DNA from: Planctomycetaceae bacterium
GTDB taxonomy: Bacteria; Planctomycetota; Planctomycetia; Planctomycetales; Planctomycetaceae
NCBI GenBank assembly: GCA_020426325.1
Contig: JAGQQG010000037.1
Span: forward strand, 1 to 54,094
Direction of reading: 5' to 3'
Length of the DNA stretch: 54,094 bases
Both the position numbers and the translations under genes were made by a program. Below, in pieces: positions 8,814-17,471 of the stretch. A model generated the notes under the pieces. The model was not told the DNA's origin. It made no database searches and saw only the letters and a list, made by a program, of their open reading frames with translations. Within the stretch, counting starts at the first letter, position 1; each line of letters opens with the position of its first letter.

Positions 8814-10187
8814 ATGCCTGCAACTGCTTCACCGGCCAAAAGCCTGTTTGACCGCGTCCCCCCTCAGGATCTCGAGGCAGAGCGCAGCGTACTCGGCAGC
8901 TGTCTGTTGCAAACGGACGTCATCGACGATGTGTTGATGATGATCCGCAGCAGCTACTTCTATAGTGATGCCCATCAGAAAATCTTCAGCGCCATCCTCG
9001 CAATGCATGAGCGGGGCATTCGCGGCATCGATGCGGTCACCGTCAATCATGAACTCCAGAAGCGAGGCCAACTGGAGGACATCGGCGGTCCCACGACCAT
9101 CATGCAGATTCTGGCAACGGTGCCCCATGCGGCTTATGCCGAGCACTATGCCCGCATCGTACGTGAGAAGTGGTTGCAGCGGACCTTGATTGATGCATGC
9201 AGCGAGACGCTTCGCGAGACATACGATTCGACCGATGAGACGGATGACATTCTCGCCCGTGCCGAACAGCGGGTCTTCTCCATCGTTGAACAACAGGAAT
9301 CGATCGACAAATTCGCGATTCGGGACATCCTGGATGATACGTTCGCCCGAATTTTCGAGCGCATGGATCAGGAAGGCACGATCAGTGGTCTTCACACAGG
9401 GTTCGACGGTCTGGATGGACTGACCAGTGGCTTTCAGTCGTCCGAACTGATCGTCTTAGCGGCTCGCCCGAGTATGGGGAAGACTGCCCTCGTTTGTAAC
9501 TTCGCCCTGTCAATCGCGCGTGACTCGAACGCGGGGGTGTTGCTGTTCAGCCTGGAGCAGTCGAAACTGGAACTGGCTGAGCGTCTCTTGTGCATTCAAG
9601 CGAGAATCAATGGCCACAAACTGCGGCAGGGAGACCTCGATGAAATCGAACAGCACAGTCTGCATGAAGCGTCGAACGAGATGCGGAACTTCCCGATCTT
9701 CATTGATGATACCGCTGGCCGCACGATCTCGCAGATTGCAGCCGTTTCCCGACGCCTGAAGCGCAGAGACAACATTGGAATTGTCATTATTGACTACCTG
9801 CAGCTGATCGAGTCGGATGATAAAGCTATGCCGCGAGAGCAGCAGATTGCGACAATCACCCGGCGTCTCAAGTTTCTGGCGAAAGATCTCAGCATTCCCG
9901 TTATCGCGCTGGCTCAGTTGAACCGTGGAGTTGAGCAACGTGAAGACAAGCGCCCAAGACTTGCGGACCTGCGAGAGTCCGGGGCCATCGAACAGGATGC
10001 GGACATCGTGATGTTCCTGCATCGTCCGGAGGCATACAACCCTGAGGATCGTCCGGGAGAGGCGGATCTCATCGTTGCGAAGAACCGCAGCGGTCCCATT
10101 GGGACAGCCCCACTGGTCTGGCTGCGGGAGCAACTTCGCTTCGGCGACCGAGCGCCTTCGGCAGTCTCCGAGGCCCTCAACTTCTGA
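8814..10187 (+). CDS. dnaB: Replicative DNA helicase
   Basis: DnaB is the hexameric helicase that unwinds DNA at the replication fork. Residues 15-115 form the N-terminal domain (PPQDLEAERSVLGSCLL). After a linker helix, the RecA-like domain holds Walker A (AARPSMGKTAL, about residue 220) and Walker B (IVIIDYLQLI, about residue 325). Next are the Gln-loop region ALAQLNRGVEQREDKRP and RESGAIEQDADIVMFLHR. A length of 457 residues is standard. No intein is present. It ends 12 bases before a convergent gene, with no obvious terminator. Confidence 0.98.
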   Translation: MPATASPAKSLFDRVPPQDLEAERSVLGSCLLQTDVIDDVLMMIRSSYFYSDAHQKIFSAILAMHERGIRGIDAVTVNHELQKRGQLEDIGGPTTIMQILATVPHAAYAEHYARIVREKWLQRTLIDACSETLRETYDSTDETDDILARAEQRVFSIVEQQESIDKFAIRDILDDTFARIFERMDQEGTISGLHTGFDGLDGLTSGFQSSELIVLAARPSMGKTALVCNFALSIARDSNAGVLLFSLEQSKLELAERLLCIQARINGHKLRQGDLDEIEQHSLHEASNEMRNFPIFIDDTAGRTISQIAAVSRRLKRRDNIGIVIIDYLQLIESDDKAMPREQQIATITRRLKFLAKDLSIPVIALAQLNRGVEQREDKRPRLADLRESGAIEQDADIVMFLHRPEAYNPEDRPGEADLIVAKNRSGPIGTAPLVWLREQLRFGDRAPSAVSEALNF

Positions 10188-10199
10188 CACGCAAAGTTC

Positions 10200-12137
10200 T
10201 CACTCGTTCACTGCCATTGCACTGGGGGCGGCCATGAAGGTTTTCATGTTCTCGTCGGTCGAGAACAGATACAGACGGTCTTTGTACCAGACCGCATGGT
10301 CGAGTGAACCATCGAGCACTTCTCCCGTGAGTGCCATCAGGGTAACGTCGTTCCCCTGTGCCGCGGGAGCATAACCTTCCGGGTGATCGTCGAAGGCGGC
10401 TTTGGCTTCAGCGCTGGAGAAGTAGTATGCCTTGGAGTGGAAGAAGGAGATGTAAGCAGCTTTACCATCTTCCAGTGCACGCCTGTCTCTTAATGCGACT
10501 GGGCAAAACCCTTTGAGCCCGATCCCGTCACGAGCAGCAATCTGCTGCATGCGTGTTCCCTCCAGGTGGGTGCTCGGATCACTTTGAGAAAGCGCCCGTG
10601 CCACATGATCAGCGACATGCGTGTCAGGAGTTCGCCTGACGTTAATGTCAAGTTGATCATTGGACTTGATCGCATGCTCATCAGCGGGGAAGAAATGGGC
10701 CGGCTCGTTTGGCATCGTCCCAGCCAATTCACCCGGCTCCTCGACGGCAGGGTCGTAGACTCCCGCTTCGAGTTTGCGACCGGTGTAGGGTGAAGACGGT
10801 GGATCGTTTGCGATCTCCACAGAGGGAGGAGTGTCCGGAACAGTGCGGGGCAGTTGGAACGAATCAATGTCCTCAGCCGGAGACGACTCAGCCTCGTCCT
10901 CGGGGAACAGGTTGTCCATGTCAAACGGATTGTCGTTTTGCGCGGTCGTCGCTGTTTGAGGAGTGGTCTCTTCAGGTGTCTCCTCAACGATTGGTTCTTC
11001 GGACCGGCGGACAATACCGAGTTCCTTGGCGTAGTTCCTCGTCTGAGGAACGACCTCTGGAGTCGACTCCGGGATATCTTGAGGAGTTTCGGCTAATTCG
11101 GTTGGAGCCGTTTTGGGTTGGGGAGCGATGACAACCTTCGTCGTTTCCTCAGACGGTGGAGTTGTCTCAGCAACATCATCAGGGAAGAAGTCATCACGAG
11201 AAGGTCGTGCGATGGTTTTTTCTTCCAACGGCATCAGCTGAAATGATTTCGGTTTTACTGATTCCCCGGTCGTGGCAGGTGGTTGCGGGGCAGGCGTGCG
11301 CGAGAGCTGAGGTGTTGCCGGCTTTGGGTTGACCGGTGTCTGTTTTGGTGCGGTCGTCTTGGCCGTGGAAGGTGCACGCTGAGGTTGCTGTGCGGGAGGT
11401 ACGTACGCAGGAGGTTGCAACTTATACGTGGGTGGTTGATATGGTGAAGGTTCCTGTGGAGGCGCTGTTGGTTCAGCGGTTCTTGTCGAACGCCCTCCCC
11501 AGTTGAACAGTCCTGACAGGACTCCTCCGGATGTACTTCGTCCGCCCGTCGGGCTTGCGGCAGGCGCGGTTCGCGGCGGGTTCTGTGGTGGCTGTGCCGC
11601 TGCCTCAGGACGGACGGACGATTGTTGTTGGACGGTGTTATATCGGACATCCTCCCGCTTCATGAGATCGACGACGGATCGCTTGACGTTGCTGCCCGTC
11701 GCAGTCTGTTGAACAGGAGGCTGCTGCTGATAGGCCCCCGGTGGGATATTCATCGGAGGCATCTCACCGCCGTTTTGCTCGTACAACTTTTGCAACTCGC
11801 GTTGCACAGCTGACGGCTGTTGGGGTGACGAGGTGCTCGGAACTTCTGAGTGGGCAACGGGACGGATCAGACTTGTGGATTGGTTCCCGCGAACCAGTCT
11901 CGCACCTTGGGTTTGTGCAGGTGAGAGACTGCGAGGAGCCACTCCTTCAGATCCGGCTGTGCTCTTAACGACGGGATTCCCGTAGGCGGACGATGGGAGT
12001 CCGAAGGTGGGGAAACGATTCTGACCGAATGTCGGAGTGGGCAGCACAAGCATGGCCGCCACCGCGGACGTTCCCAGCCAGCGGCTGAATGCCTTACGGA
12101 GAACAGATTGCGGGGAGATCATCATTCGACACATCAT
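10200..12137 (-). CDS. Secreted Pro/Gln-rich protein with C-terminal YHS-like domains
   Basis: This 645-residue protein starts at ATG 12137 behind aggagc and has a signal peptide near residues 15-38 (WLGTSAVAAMLVLPTPTFGQ). Residues 60-430 are low-complexity, rich in Pro, Gln, Thr and Glu, and probably disordered. The C-terminus (residues 530-640) is ordered: GLKGFCPVALRDRRALEDGK, then AYYFSSAEAKAAFDDHPEGY, then LDHAVWYKDRLYLFSTDENM. This matches two tandem YHS/TRASH-like modules, of which only the first has the CPV motif. YHS domains often bind metal, but binding here is inference. The long spacer suggests that it reaches across the periplasm or cell wall. Confidence 0.7.
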   Translation of the reverse strand: MMCRMMISPQSVLRKAFSRWLGTSAVAAMLVLPTPTFGQNRFPTFGLPSSAYGNPVVKSTAGSEGVAPRSLSPAQTQGARLVRGNQSTSLIRPVAHSEVPSTSSPQQPSAVQRELQKLYEQNGGEMPPMNIPPGAYQQQPPVQQTATGSNVKRSVVDLMKREDVRYNTVQQQSSVRPEAAAQPPQNPPRTAPAASPTGGRSTSGGVLSGLFNWGGRSTRTAEPTAPPQEPSPYQPPTYKLQPPAYVPPAQQPQRAPSTAKTTAPKQTPVNPKPATPQLSRTPAPQPPATTGESVKPKSFQLMPLEEKTIARPSRDDFFPDDVAETTPPSEETTKVVIAPQPKTAPTELAETPQDIPESTPEVVPQTRNYAKELGIVRRSEEPIVEETPEETTPQTATTAQNDNPFDMDNLFPEDEAESSPAEDIDSFQLPRTVPDTPPSVEIANDPPSSPYTGRKLEAGVYDPAVEEPGELAGTMPNEPAHFFPADEHAIKSNDQLDINVRRTPDTHVADHVARALSQSDPSTHLEGTRMQQIAARDGIGLKGFCPVALRDRRALEDGKAAYISFFHSKAYYFSSAEAKAAFDDHPEGYAPAAQGNDVTLMALTGEVLDGSLDHAVWYKDRLYLFSTDENMKTFMAAPSAMAVNE

Positions 12138-12403
12138 GTTTGTCGCTCCTGGGGGCCATCGTCCTGATGATGGTCCTGTCTCATTGCAAGCCGTGGAGAT
12201 GGTCGGGATAATCGGGAAGCTCCGATCCCTACGGTCTCACCGCTTGTATCGACGAAGTTTGTCCCGACGTATGACGGGGAGATCAGTGGTATGGATTAAA
12301 TTGACTGTCGTGAGGAGCACGATCCGGATAATCGTTACATCCGGAAACGTTGCTCCACTTTGCCCAAAGCCACAGACAACAACAGGAAAGAACTGAATCA
12401 GAG

Positions 12404-13447
12404 ATGCCCGAGTCATACGACCGCCCCCTCGGAACCGGCCCGTCGGGGCCCCCGCCTTGGCCGAAGACTGTCGTCATTCAGCAGAGGAGCTACGGGTGGA
12501 TCGCAGCGATCCTTTGCGCAATGCTGCTCTTTTCCAGCTTGATGAACGTCATCCTGTTGGTTGTGGTCGCTGGACGTGTGCCTGATCCGAATGCCCCGAT
12601 CGAAGTCTACGTATCAGGCGATCGTTCCAATGATGACAAGATTGCCATCCTTGAAGTGAGCGGCGCGATCATGCCACCGTTGACCGAACGATGGTTGAAG
12701 GCGATCGAAGCCATTGAGAAGGATGACCATGTGCGAGGAGTCGTCCTACACATTGACAGCCCCGGCGGGCTCGTCGCAGACAGCCACCAGATCTATCACG
12801 CACTCAACGAACTCCGTGAGAAAACGAGCAAGCCCATTGATGTGTCGATGGCCCGGATCGCTGCCTCCGGTGGGTACTACATTGCCATGGGAGCAGGCCC
12901 TGAGGGCCGCATTTACGCGGAACCAACGACATGGACCGGCTCGATCGGCGTGATCCTCAACCGTTTCGACGTCTCCGAACTCGCCGAGAAGGTCGGCGTG
13001 AAATCCGAGCCTCTGGTGACAGGCAAGTTTAAGGATACACTTAACCCGTTCCGCGATCTGACAGAGGATGAGCGGGAACTTTGGGCCACGATCATCGACG
13101 ACTCATTCGTCCGGTTCAAACAGGTGATCGTCGACGGACGTGCGGGTCTTGATGAGGAGCAGGTCTCGGAACTCGCGACAGGGCAGGTGTATACGTCAAG
13201 TCAAGCCGAGGAAAATGGTCTGATCGATGAGATCGGTTTCCTCGATGACGCCATCGGCGGACTCTCAGAGAAGCTGGGTTTGGATGATCCTCTTGTCATC
13301 ACCTACGAACATCAGATGTCCTTGACGGACCTGCTGACGGGTGCTTCGCAGACTTCGGCCGAGATGTCGCCCCTTCAATCTCTGTTGGAATCCAGCGTAC
13401 CGCGCGTCATGTATTTCTGTGGCTGGAATGCCGGCCTGGAGATGTAA
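12404..13447 (+). CDS. sppA: Signal peptide peptidase SppA, single-domain S49 type
   Basis: SppA is a membrane serine protease that degrades cleaved signal peptides. ATG 12404 is the likely start. One transmembrane helix lies near residues 28-55 (AAILCAMLLFSSLMNVILLV). The S49 domain has HIDSPGG, the nucleophile Ser in ARIAASGGYYIA, and the general-base Lys region LVTGKFKDTLNPFRDLTEDE. At ~347 residues it is the short form (one protease domain), not the 618-residue enterobacterial form. It is divergent from the upstream YHS-like gene across 266 bases that should hold both promoters. A Rieske gene follows 55 bases downstream. Confidence 0.92.
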   Translation: MPESYDRPLGTGPSGPPPWPKTVVIQQRSYGWIAAILCAMLLFSSLMNVILLVVVAGRVPDPNAPIEVYVSGDRSNDDKIAILEVSGAIMPPLTERWLKAIEAIEKDDHVRGVVLHIDSPGGLVADSHQIYHALNELREKTSKPIDVSMARIAASGGYYIAMGAGPEGRIYAEPTTWTGSIGVILNRFDVSELAEKVGVKSEPLVTGKFKDTLNPFRDLTEDERELWATIIDDSFVRFKQVIVDGRAGLDEEQVSELATGQVYTSSQAEENGLIDEIGFLDDAIGGLSEKLGLDDPLVITYEHQMSLTDLLTGASQTSAEMSPLQSLLESSVPRVMYFCGWNAGLEM

Positions 13448-13502
13448 GTCGCTGTTTTCGAGCCGGATGCGACAGTTCGGATTGCTGATTGGGAGAAGAG
13501 AC

Positions 13503-13817
13503 GTGGCTGAGTTCGTGAGAGTCGCAAGTGTGAGCGACATCCAGCCGGGAACTGCCAGAGAGGTCACTGTTCGCGATCGAGTCCTGGCGATCTTTAATGT
13601 TGATGGCAAATTTCACGTCCTCGACGGGATTTGCCCTCATGCAGGGGGACCTCTGGGGGAGGGAAAGCTGCAAGGGAACATCATGACCTGCCCCTGGCAC
13701 GGGTGGCAGTTTGATGTGACAACCGGTCAGCACTGCCTGACTCCTCAAATCTGTCAGCAGGCTTTCGTCTGCTGTGTGGAGGGGGACGACCTGTTGGTCG
13801 AGATTCCTGACACTTGA
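13503..13817 (+). CDS. Rieske [2Fe-2S] protein, ferredoxin-like
   Basis: This 104-residue soluble Rieske protein resembles NirD and dioxygenase ferredoxins. The cluster ligands are visible: Cys44 and His46 in CPHAGGPL, and Cys63 and His66 in CPWHGWQFD. The conserved proline and glycine loops are present. The start is GTG 13503 behind gggagaagagac; longer readings run into the end of sppA. There is no signal peptide, so electron transfer is cytoplasmic. No oxygenase or reductase partner is adjacent, so its redox partner is unknown. Confidence 0.93.
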   Translation: MAEFVRVASVSDIQPGTAREVTVRDRVLAIFNVDGKFHVLDGICPHAGGPLGEGKLQGNIMTCPWHGWQFDVTTGQHCLTPQICQQAFVCCVEGDDLLVEIPDT

Positions 13818-14034
13818 CCAGCAGTCTGGCATCGAGATTCGATCTCCAAAGGACTTGGCATCTAAACTCGTCCACCTCAGACATGTCGAACTCCGTAGAT
13901 TTGGTTTTCTCGTCATGATCCGACCAGTCCGCGTCCGATACAGAGACTGAGTTGCCATCGTGACTCAAGTCCGCCCGTTGCGCGTGATCTTTCGTTGGCA
14001 GCCATCGACTGAAATCAGACCGAGGGGGGTTCCG

Positions 14035-14697
14035 ATGACGGTACGCAACTGGTGTTTCGCGTGCTCAATGGTTTTGTTGGCATTGCCTCAGTCAGTGCAG
14101 GCAGAAGGCATCTTTTCCAGCGGAGGGCCAGACGCAGGAACGCCTGAGTATTACGATTATTATTCTGATTTGCCTGTCGGATCTCGTCAGGTGTATTACA
14201 AAGGAAGATGGTGGCCGAACAGACCCCGGCCAACAGTGCACAAGCAGCTTCCGGTTCACAAGTATTACTCAGCCCACTTCTGGCCGCATCCTTATGTTTG
14301 CCAGGATCGAGCCTTGGTCGAGAGTGTGAACCACACCCAGATCGAGAACGGATGGATCACCGCCACAACGTTCTACGATTACCATTTTGATCCGGAAACT
14401 CACGAACTGAACACCGCGGGCCGACGTCACCTGAGCTGGCTGTTGACGAGCGTTCCCAAGGAGTATCGAAATCCCTACGTGACGTCCACCTTCGATCCTG
14501 TCGCAACACAGACGCGTGTTTCCAGTGTAGAGACTTCGATCGCAGGTCTGCTCGGATCCGAACAGATGGTGCCTGTTGCACTCCGCGTGGCCACTCCGTT
14601 GTGGCGGAATGCGACTGTGGTTGAGAGTACGATGCGTGCTTATGCCGACAACATGCCGTCACCGACGATCCAGTATCAGGCTGTTACTGCCGACTGA
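14035..14697 (+). CDS. Secreted protein of unknown function
   Basis: I do not recognise a family. The 220-residue product starts at ATG 14035 behind gaggggggttccg. It has a clean signal peptide (MTVRNWCFACSMVLLALPQS, cleaved after VQA). The mature part has EYYDYYSDLPVGSRQVYYKG, a WPNRPRP segment and a histidine-rich stretch VHKYYSAHFWPHPYVCQD. Its later half alternates short strands. Proteins with this PYVCQDR pattern occur widely in planctomycetes with no assigned role. It is monocistronic, with a strong hairpin 18 bases after the stop. Confidence 0.65.
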   Translation: MTVRNWCFACSMVLLALPQSVQAEGIFSSGGPDAGTPEYYDYYSDLPVGSRQVYYKGRWWPNRPRPTVHKQLPVHKYYSAHFWPHPYVCQDRALVESVNHTQIENGWITATTFYDYHFDPETHELNTAGRRHLSWLLTSVPKEYRNPYVTSTFDPVATQTRVSSVETSIAGLLGSEQMVPVALRVATPLWRNATVVESTMRAYADNMPSPTIQYQAVTAD

Positions 14698-14714
14698 TGC
14701 TTATGTGACCCAGA

Positions 14715-14744
14715 GTGCTCAGGCGCGTCTTTGCGCCTGAGCAC
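14715..14744. terminator. Strong hairpin after the secreted-protein gene
   Basis: A 12-bp perfect stem (gtgctcaggcgc/gcgcctgagcac) closes the 6-base loop gtcttt. No T-run follows (atatcaac), so termination would depend on the stem alone. Alternatively it protects the 3' end of the transcript. Confidence 0.5.
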
Positions 14745-14836
14745 ATATCAACACTCTGCACTGCTTGCCTGCTTGTCCTGTAACAATGGTCCGGCAGGCA
14801 CTGCCTTTTCACGAGGATAAGTGTCGGAAACTGCCG

Positions 14837-16411
14837 ATGATCCAGCCCATAGACCCGAAGGTATTGGACGAGTCGCCAGAGCAATCAGCCAAAGCAACGG
14901 ACGAATCTGCGACTCAGGAACCGAATGATCTTTTCCGGGAACTGTTTAACACCTCTCCCGTTTTGACTGCCCACTCTCCTGGGGCTCAAAAGCTCAAAGC
15001 GTCTGAGGAACGCTCACTTCCGCGTCCACAATCGAGCTGGAAGGCACCCGGTTCATCGGACGAGACGTGGAAACAGTTTACGCCCTTGCGACCGGAGACA
15101 CTCCGTGCTGCAGGATTGACTCGCGGACAACTCAGTGATTTGCTGATCAAGCAGCTGTACCTGAGTGGCAGCTTAACCGGGTATGCGCTGGCGGGGCATG
15201 CCCGTTTGCCGTTCACTGTCATTGATGAAGCACTCGAGTTTCTGAAGGACGAGAAATGCGTTGAGGTGGCCTCCGGGGAAATGCTGGGACGAATTTCGTA
15301 CCGGTTTCTGCTGACGGATCTGGGCCGCCAAAGAGCACGGGAAGCGTTCGAACAATGCCGGTATGTGGGGCCTGCACCGGTGCCGCTCAACCAGTACATT
15401 GAGCAGGTCCGGAAGCAGACAGTGGCCGGCATTCCCTGCACGCCCACTGCACTTGCAGAAGCGTTCCACGATTTCATCATCCGGCCGGGACTGCTCGCGG
15501 AACTCGGTCCCGCTGTATGCAGTGGAAAATCGATCTTCATCTTCGGTCCTCCCGGAAACGGCAAGACGCTCATCGCCAAAGGGCTCGGCAACTTCCTGAA
15601 TACTCGGGGAGGCGAAATCTATGTTCCTTACGCCATTCAGGCGGAGAACAGCATCGTCACTCTGTTCGATCCGACACTGCATCAAACGACTGATGACGAG
15701 GAACTGAGAAGAGCCAACGTTTCCGACCGGGATGAGAGCGATGAGGAGACCATCGAGCAGGCGGATATGATCGATCTCCGCTGGCGTCGCATCCGCCGTC
15801 CTGTTGTGGTGACTGGCGGCGAATTGACCCTGGAAATGCTCGACTTGAGATATAATCAAGTGAGCAATTTCTATAATGCTCCGCTGCATATCAAAGCCAA
15901 CGGCGGCGTGTTTCTCATCGACGACTTCGGTCGACAGATTGTCAGTCCGCGCGATTTGCTGAACCGTTGGATTCTGCCTCTCGAAGAACGGGTCGACTTT
16001 CTGACACTGGCAACGGGTAAGAAATTCTCTGTGCCCTTTGAGCAGCTGATCATCTTCTCGACGAACCTCGACCCGGCGGAGTTGGTCGATCAGGCGTTCC
16101 TGCGACGAATCCGGCATAAAATACCGATCGGCGCTCCCGACCGTGAGATTTTCACACGGATCTTCGAGCTGTGTTGTCGCCAGCGAAACATCCCATTCGA
16201 CACAGCCGCCGTCGATTATCTCTATGCCAACCATTATGACCAGCAAAGGTTGCCCAGATCGAGCGACCCGCGCGATTTGCTGGATATCGTACAGTCAATC
16301 TGTCGATTCAATGAAAATCCGGTCGTGCTCACCAACGAATTGTTGGCAGATGCGACCGCCCGGTTCTTCTGTGATGTGGAAGACCTGACAACGCTGGCCT
16401 CGGCTCACTAG
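14837..16411 (+). CDS. AAA+ ATPase with N-terminal helical domain
   Basis: This ~524-residue protein has a disordered N-terminus, then a winged-helix-like domain (LTRGQLSDLLIKQLYLSG; FTVIDEALEFLKDEKCVEV). An AAA+ module follows with Walker A (FIFGPPGNGKTLIAKG, about residue 240), Walker B (GGVFLIDDFG), a sensor-1 region (LIIFSTNLDP) and an arginine-rich FLRRIRHKIPIG. It is often annotated simply as an ATPase in planctomycetes. The start could be ATG 14837 or ATG 14786; neither has a good ribosome-binding site. It is followed by a TPR lipoprotein gene in the same direction. That pairing resembles pilus or secretion accessory gene pairs, but this is inference. Confidence 0.75.
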   Translation: MIQPIDPKVLDESPEQSAKATDESATQEPNDLFRELFNTSPVLTAHSPGAQKLKASEERSLPRPQSSWKAPGSSDETWKQFTPLRPETLRAAGLTRGQLSDLLIKQLYLSGSLTGYALAGHARLPFTVIDEALEFLKDEKCVEVASGEMLGRISYRFLLTDLGRQRAREAFEQCRYVGPAPVPLNQYIEQVRKQTVAGIPCTPTALAEAFHDFIIRPGLLAELGPAVCSGKSIFIFGPPGNGKTLIAKGLGNFLNTRGGEIYVPYAIQAENSIVTLFDPTLHQTTDDEELRRANVSDRDESDEETIEQADMIDLRWRRIRRPVVVTGGELTLEMLDLRYNQVSNFYNAPLHIKANGGVFLIDDFGRQIVSPRDLLNRWILPLEERVDFLTLATGKKFSVPFEQLIIFSTNLDPAELVDQAFLRRIRHKIPIGAPDREIFTRIFELCCRQRNIPFDTAAVDYLYANHYDQQRLPRSSDPRDLLDIVQSICRFNENPVVLTNELLADATARFFCDVEDLTTLASAH

Positions 16412-16528
16412 TTCGAGGTCTCGTGACAGGTCCTCGATTTGCGCCGACGGATGCTGAATCTTGCATCCTCGGATCGCAGGTCGACCACTCCTTCGAATCG
16501 AATGAGATTCATATCTGGGAGTACGACA

Positions 16529-17437
16529 GTGTTGCAGCTATCAAACCGCTGGATGATCGGGGGAACGCTTCTTTGTTCTCTGATCACAGGATGTGCATCC
16601 CCATCTTCGGAAGTTTCGCCATCGCTGCTCGGAAAGCTTCGCGGGGAGCCGCAAGGTGTCCAACAGGCCAGCTATAACGTTGAAGCAAAGAACGACCTGA
16701 ATCCCAAGAAGATCAAGGACCCGCTCACACTGAAGCTGCATTACGCGCGTTGGGCGGAGCAGATGAATGAGTATCCTGACGCTCGAAGAAACTACACCGA
16801 GGTCCTGGAGGAGCGTCCGGAAAACTTTGATGCCATCCTTGGACTCGCCCGCATCGATCAGGCTTCGGGAGACTATGTCAGCGCAGAAGCCGGCTTTCGT
16901 CGTGCCATGTCACTGCAGCCCGATTCGCCCATCGCTCAACACGCGCTCGGGCAGTTTATGCTGTCACAGGGACGGGTCACAGAGTCGCTGCCTTTGCTGC
17001 AGCAGGCACTCATGGGACAACCTGCGGACAAGGCCTGTCGCTATCACCTTGCAGAAGCGCTCGCCAAATCGGGTGACATTCAAGGCGCGCTGCCGCATTT
17101 TCAGCAGACCGTGGGTGCAGCAGCAGCTCACTACAACGTAGGAACCGTCCTGCGTGACCGAGGCGACTATCAGGGAGCCGAGCAGCATTTCCGGCAGTCT
17201 CTGATGATCAATCCACAATTGGAACGAGCTCGTGGCGCTCTCGCGACACTTCCACGTCATCACCCCTCCGCGAATGTTGCTCAAGCGGCATCTCGTGGTG
17301 TCTCTTCACAGGGCGCCCCCATGCGATCGCCCGCTCCGCAAATTACCCCGGCGGCCCATCACATGAGCACGCCGGTCAACTCGCTTACGCCGGCTCAACG
17401 ACAGCAGCTGAGCAATCAGCAGCGACTGTCACGTTGA
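16529..17437 (+). CDS. TPR lipoprotein
   Basis: The protein (~302 residues) starts at GTG 16529 behind gggagtacgaca. It has a lipoprotein signal with lipobox LITGC, so it is anchored by an N-terminal lipid. About four to five TPR units follow (KLHYARWAEQMNEYPDARRN; FDAILGLARIDQASGDYVSA; YHLAEALAKSGDIQGALPHF; YNVGTVLRDRGDYQGAEQHF). The last ~80 residues are Pro/Ala/Gln-rich and probably disordered. TPRs bind other proteins, so it may act as a scaffold. Spacing of ~118 bases to the ATPase suggests a shared transcript. TadD-like pilus proteins have a similar layout, but no other Tad genes are nearby. Confidence 0.8.
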   Translation: MLQLSNRWMIGGTLLCSLITGCASPSSEVSPSLLGKLRGEPQGVQQASYNVEAKNDLNPKKIKDPLTLKLHYARWAEQMNEYPDARRNYTEVLEERPENFDAILGLARIDQASGDYVSAEAGFRRAMSLQPDSPIAQHALGQFMLSQGRVTESLPLLQQALMGQPADKACRYHLAEALAKSGDIQGALPHFQQTVGAAAAHYNVGTVLRDRGDYQGAEQHFRQSLMINPQLERARGALATLPRHHPSANVAQAASRGVSSQGAPMRSPAPQITPAAHHMSTPVNSLTPAQRQQLSNQQRLSR

Positions 17438-17471
17438 GCCGGGAGAGCAACCAGTAGACTTCGAATGACGT

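Noticed and set aside
12301..12332. Promoter TTGACT ... GATAAT upstream of sppA
   Set aside because: The spacer is 20 bases, too long for a standard sigma-70 promoter.
15173..16246. 357-codon minus-strand ORF inside the AAA ATPase
   Set aside because: It is the reverse shadow of a real gene with clear Walker motifs and shows no domain of its own.
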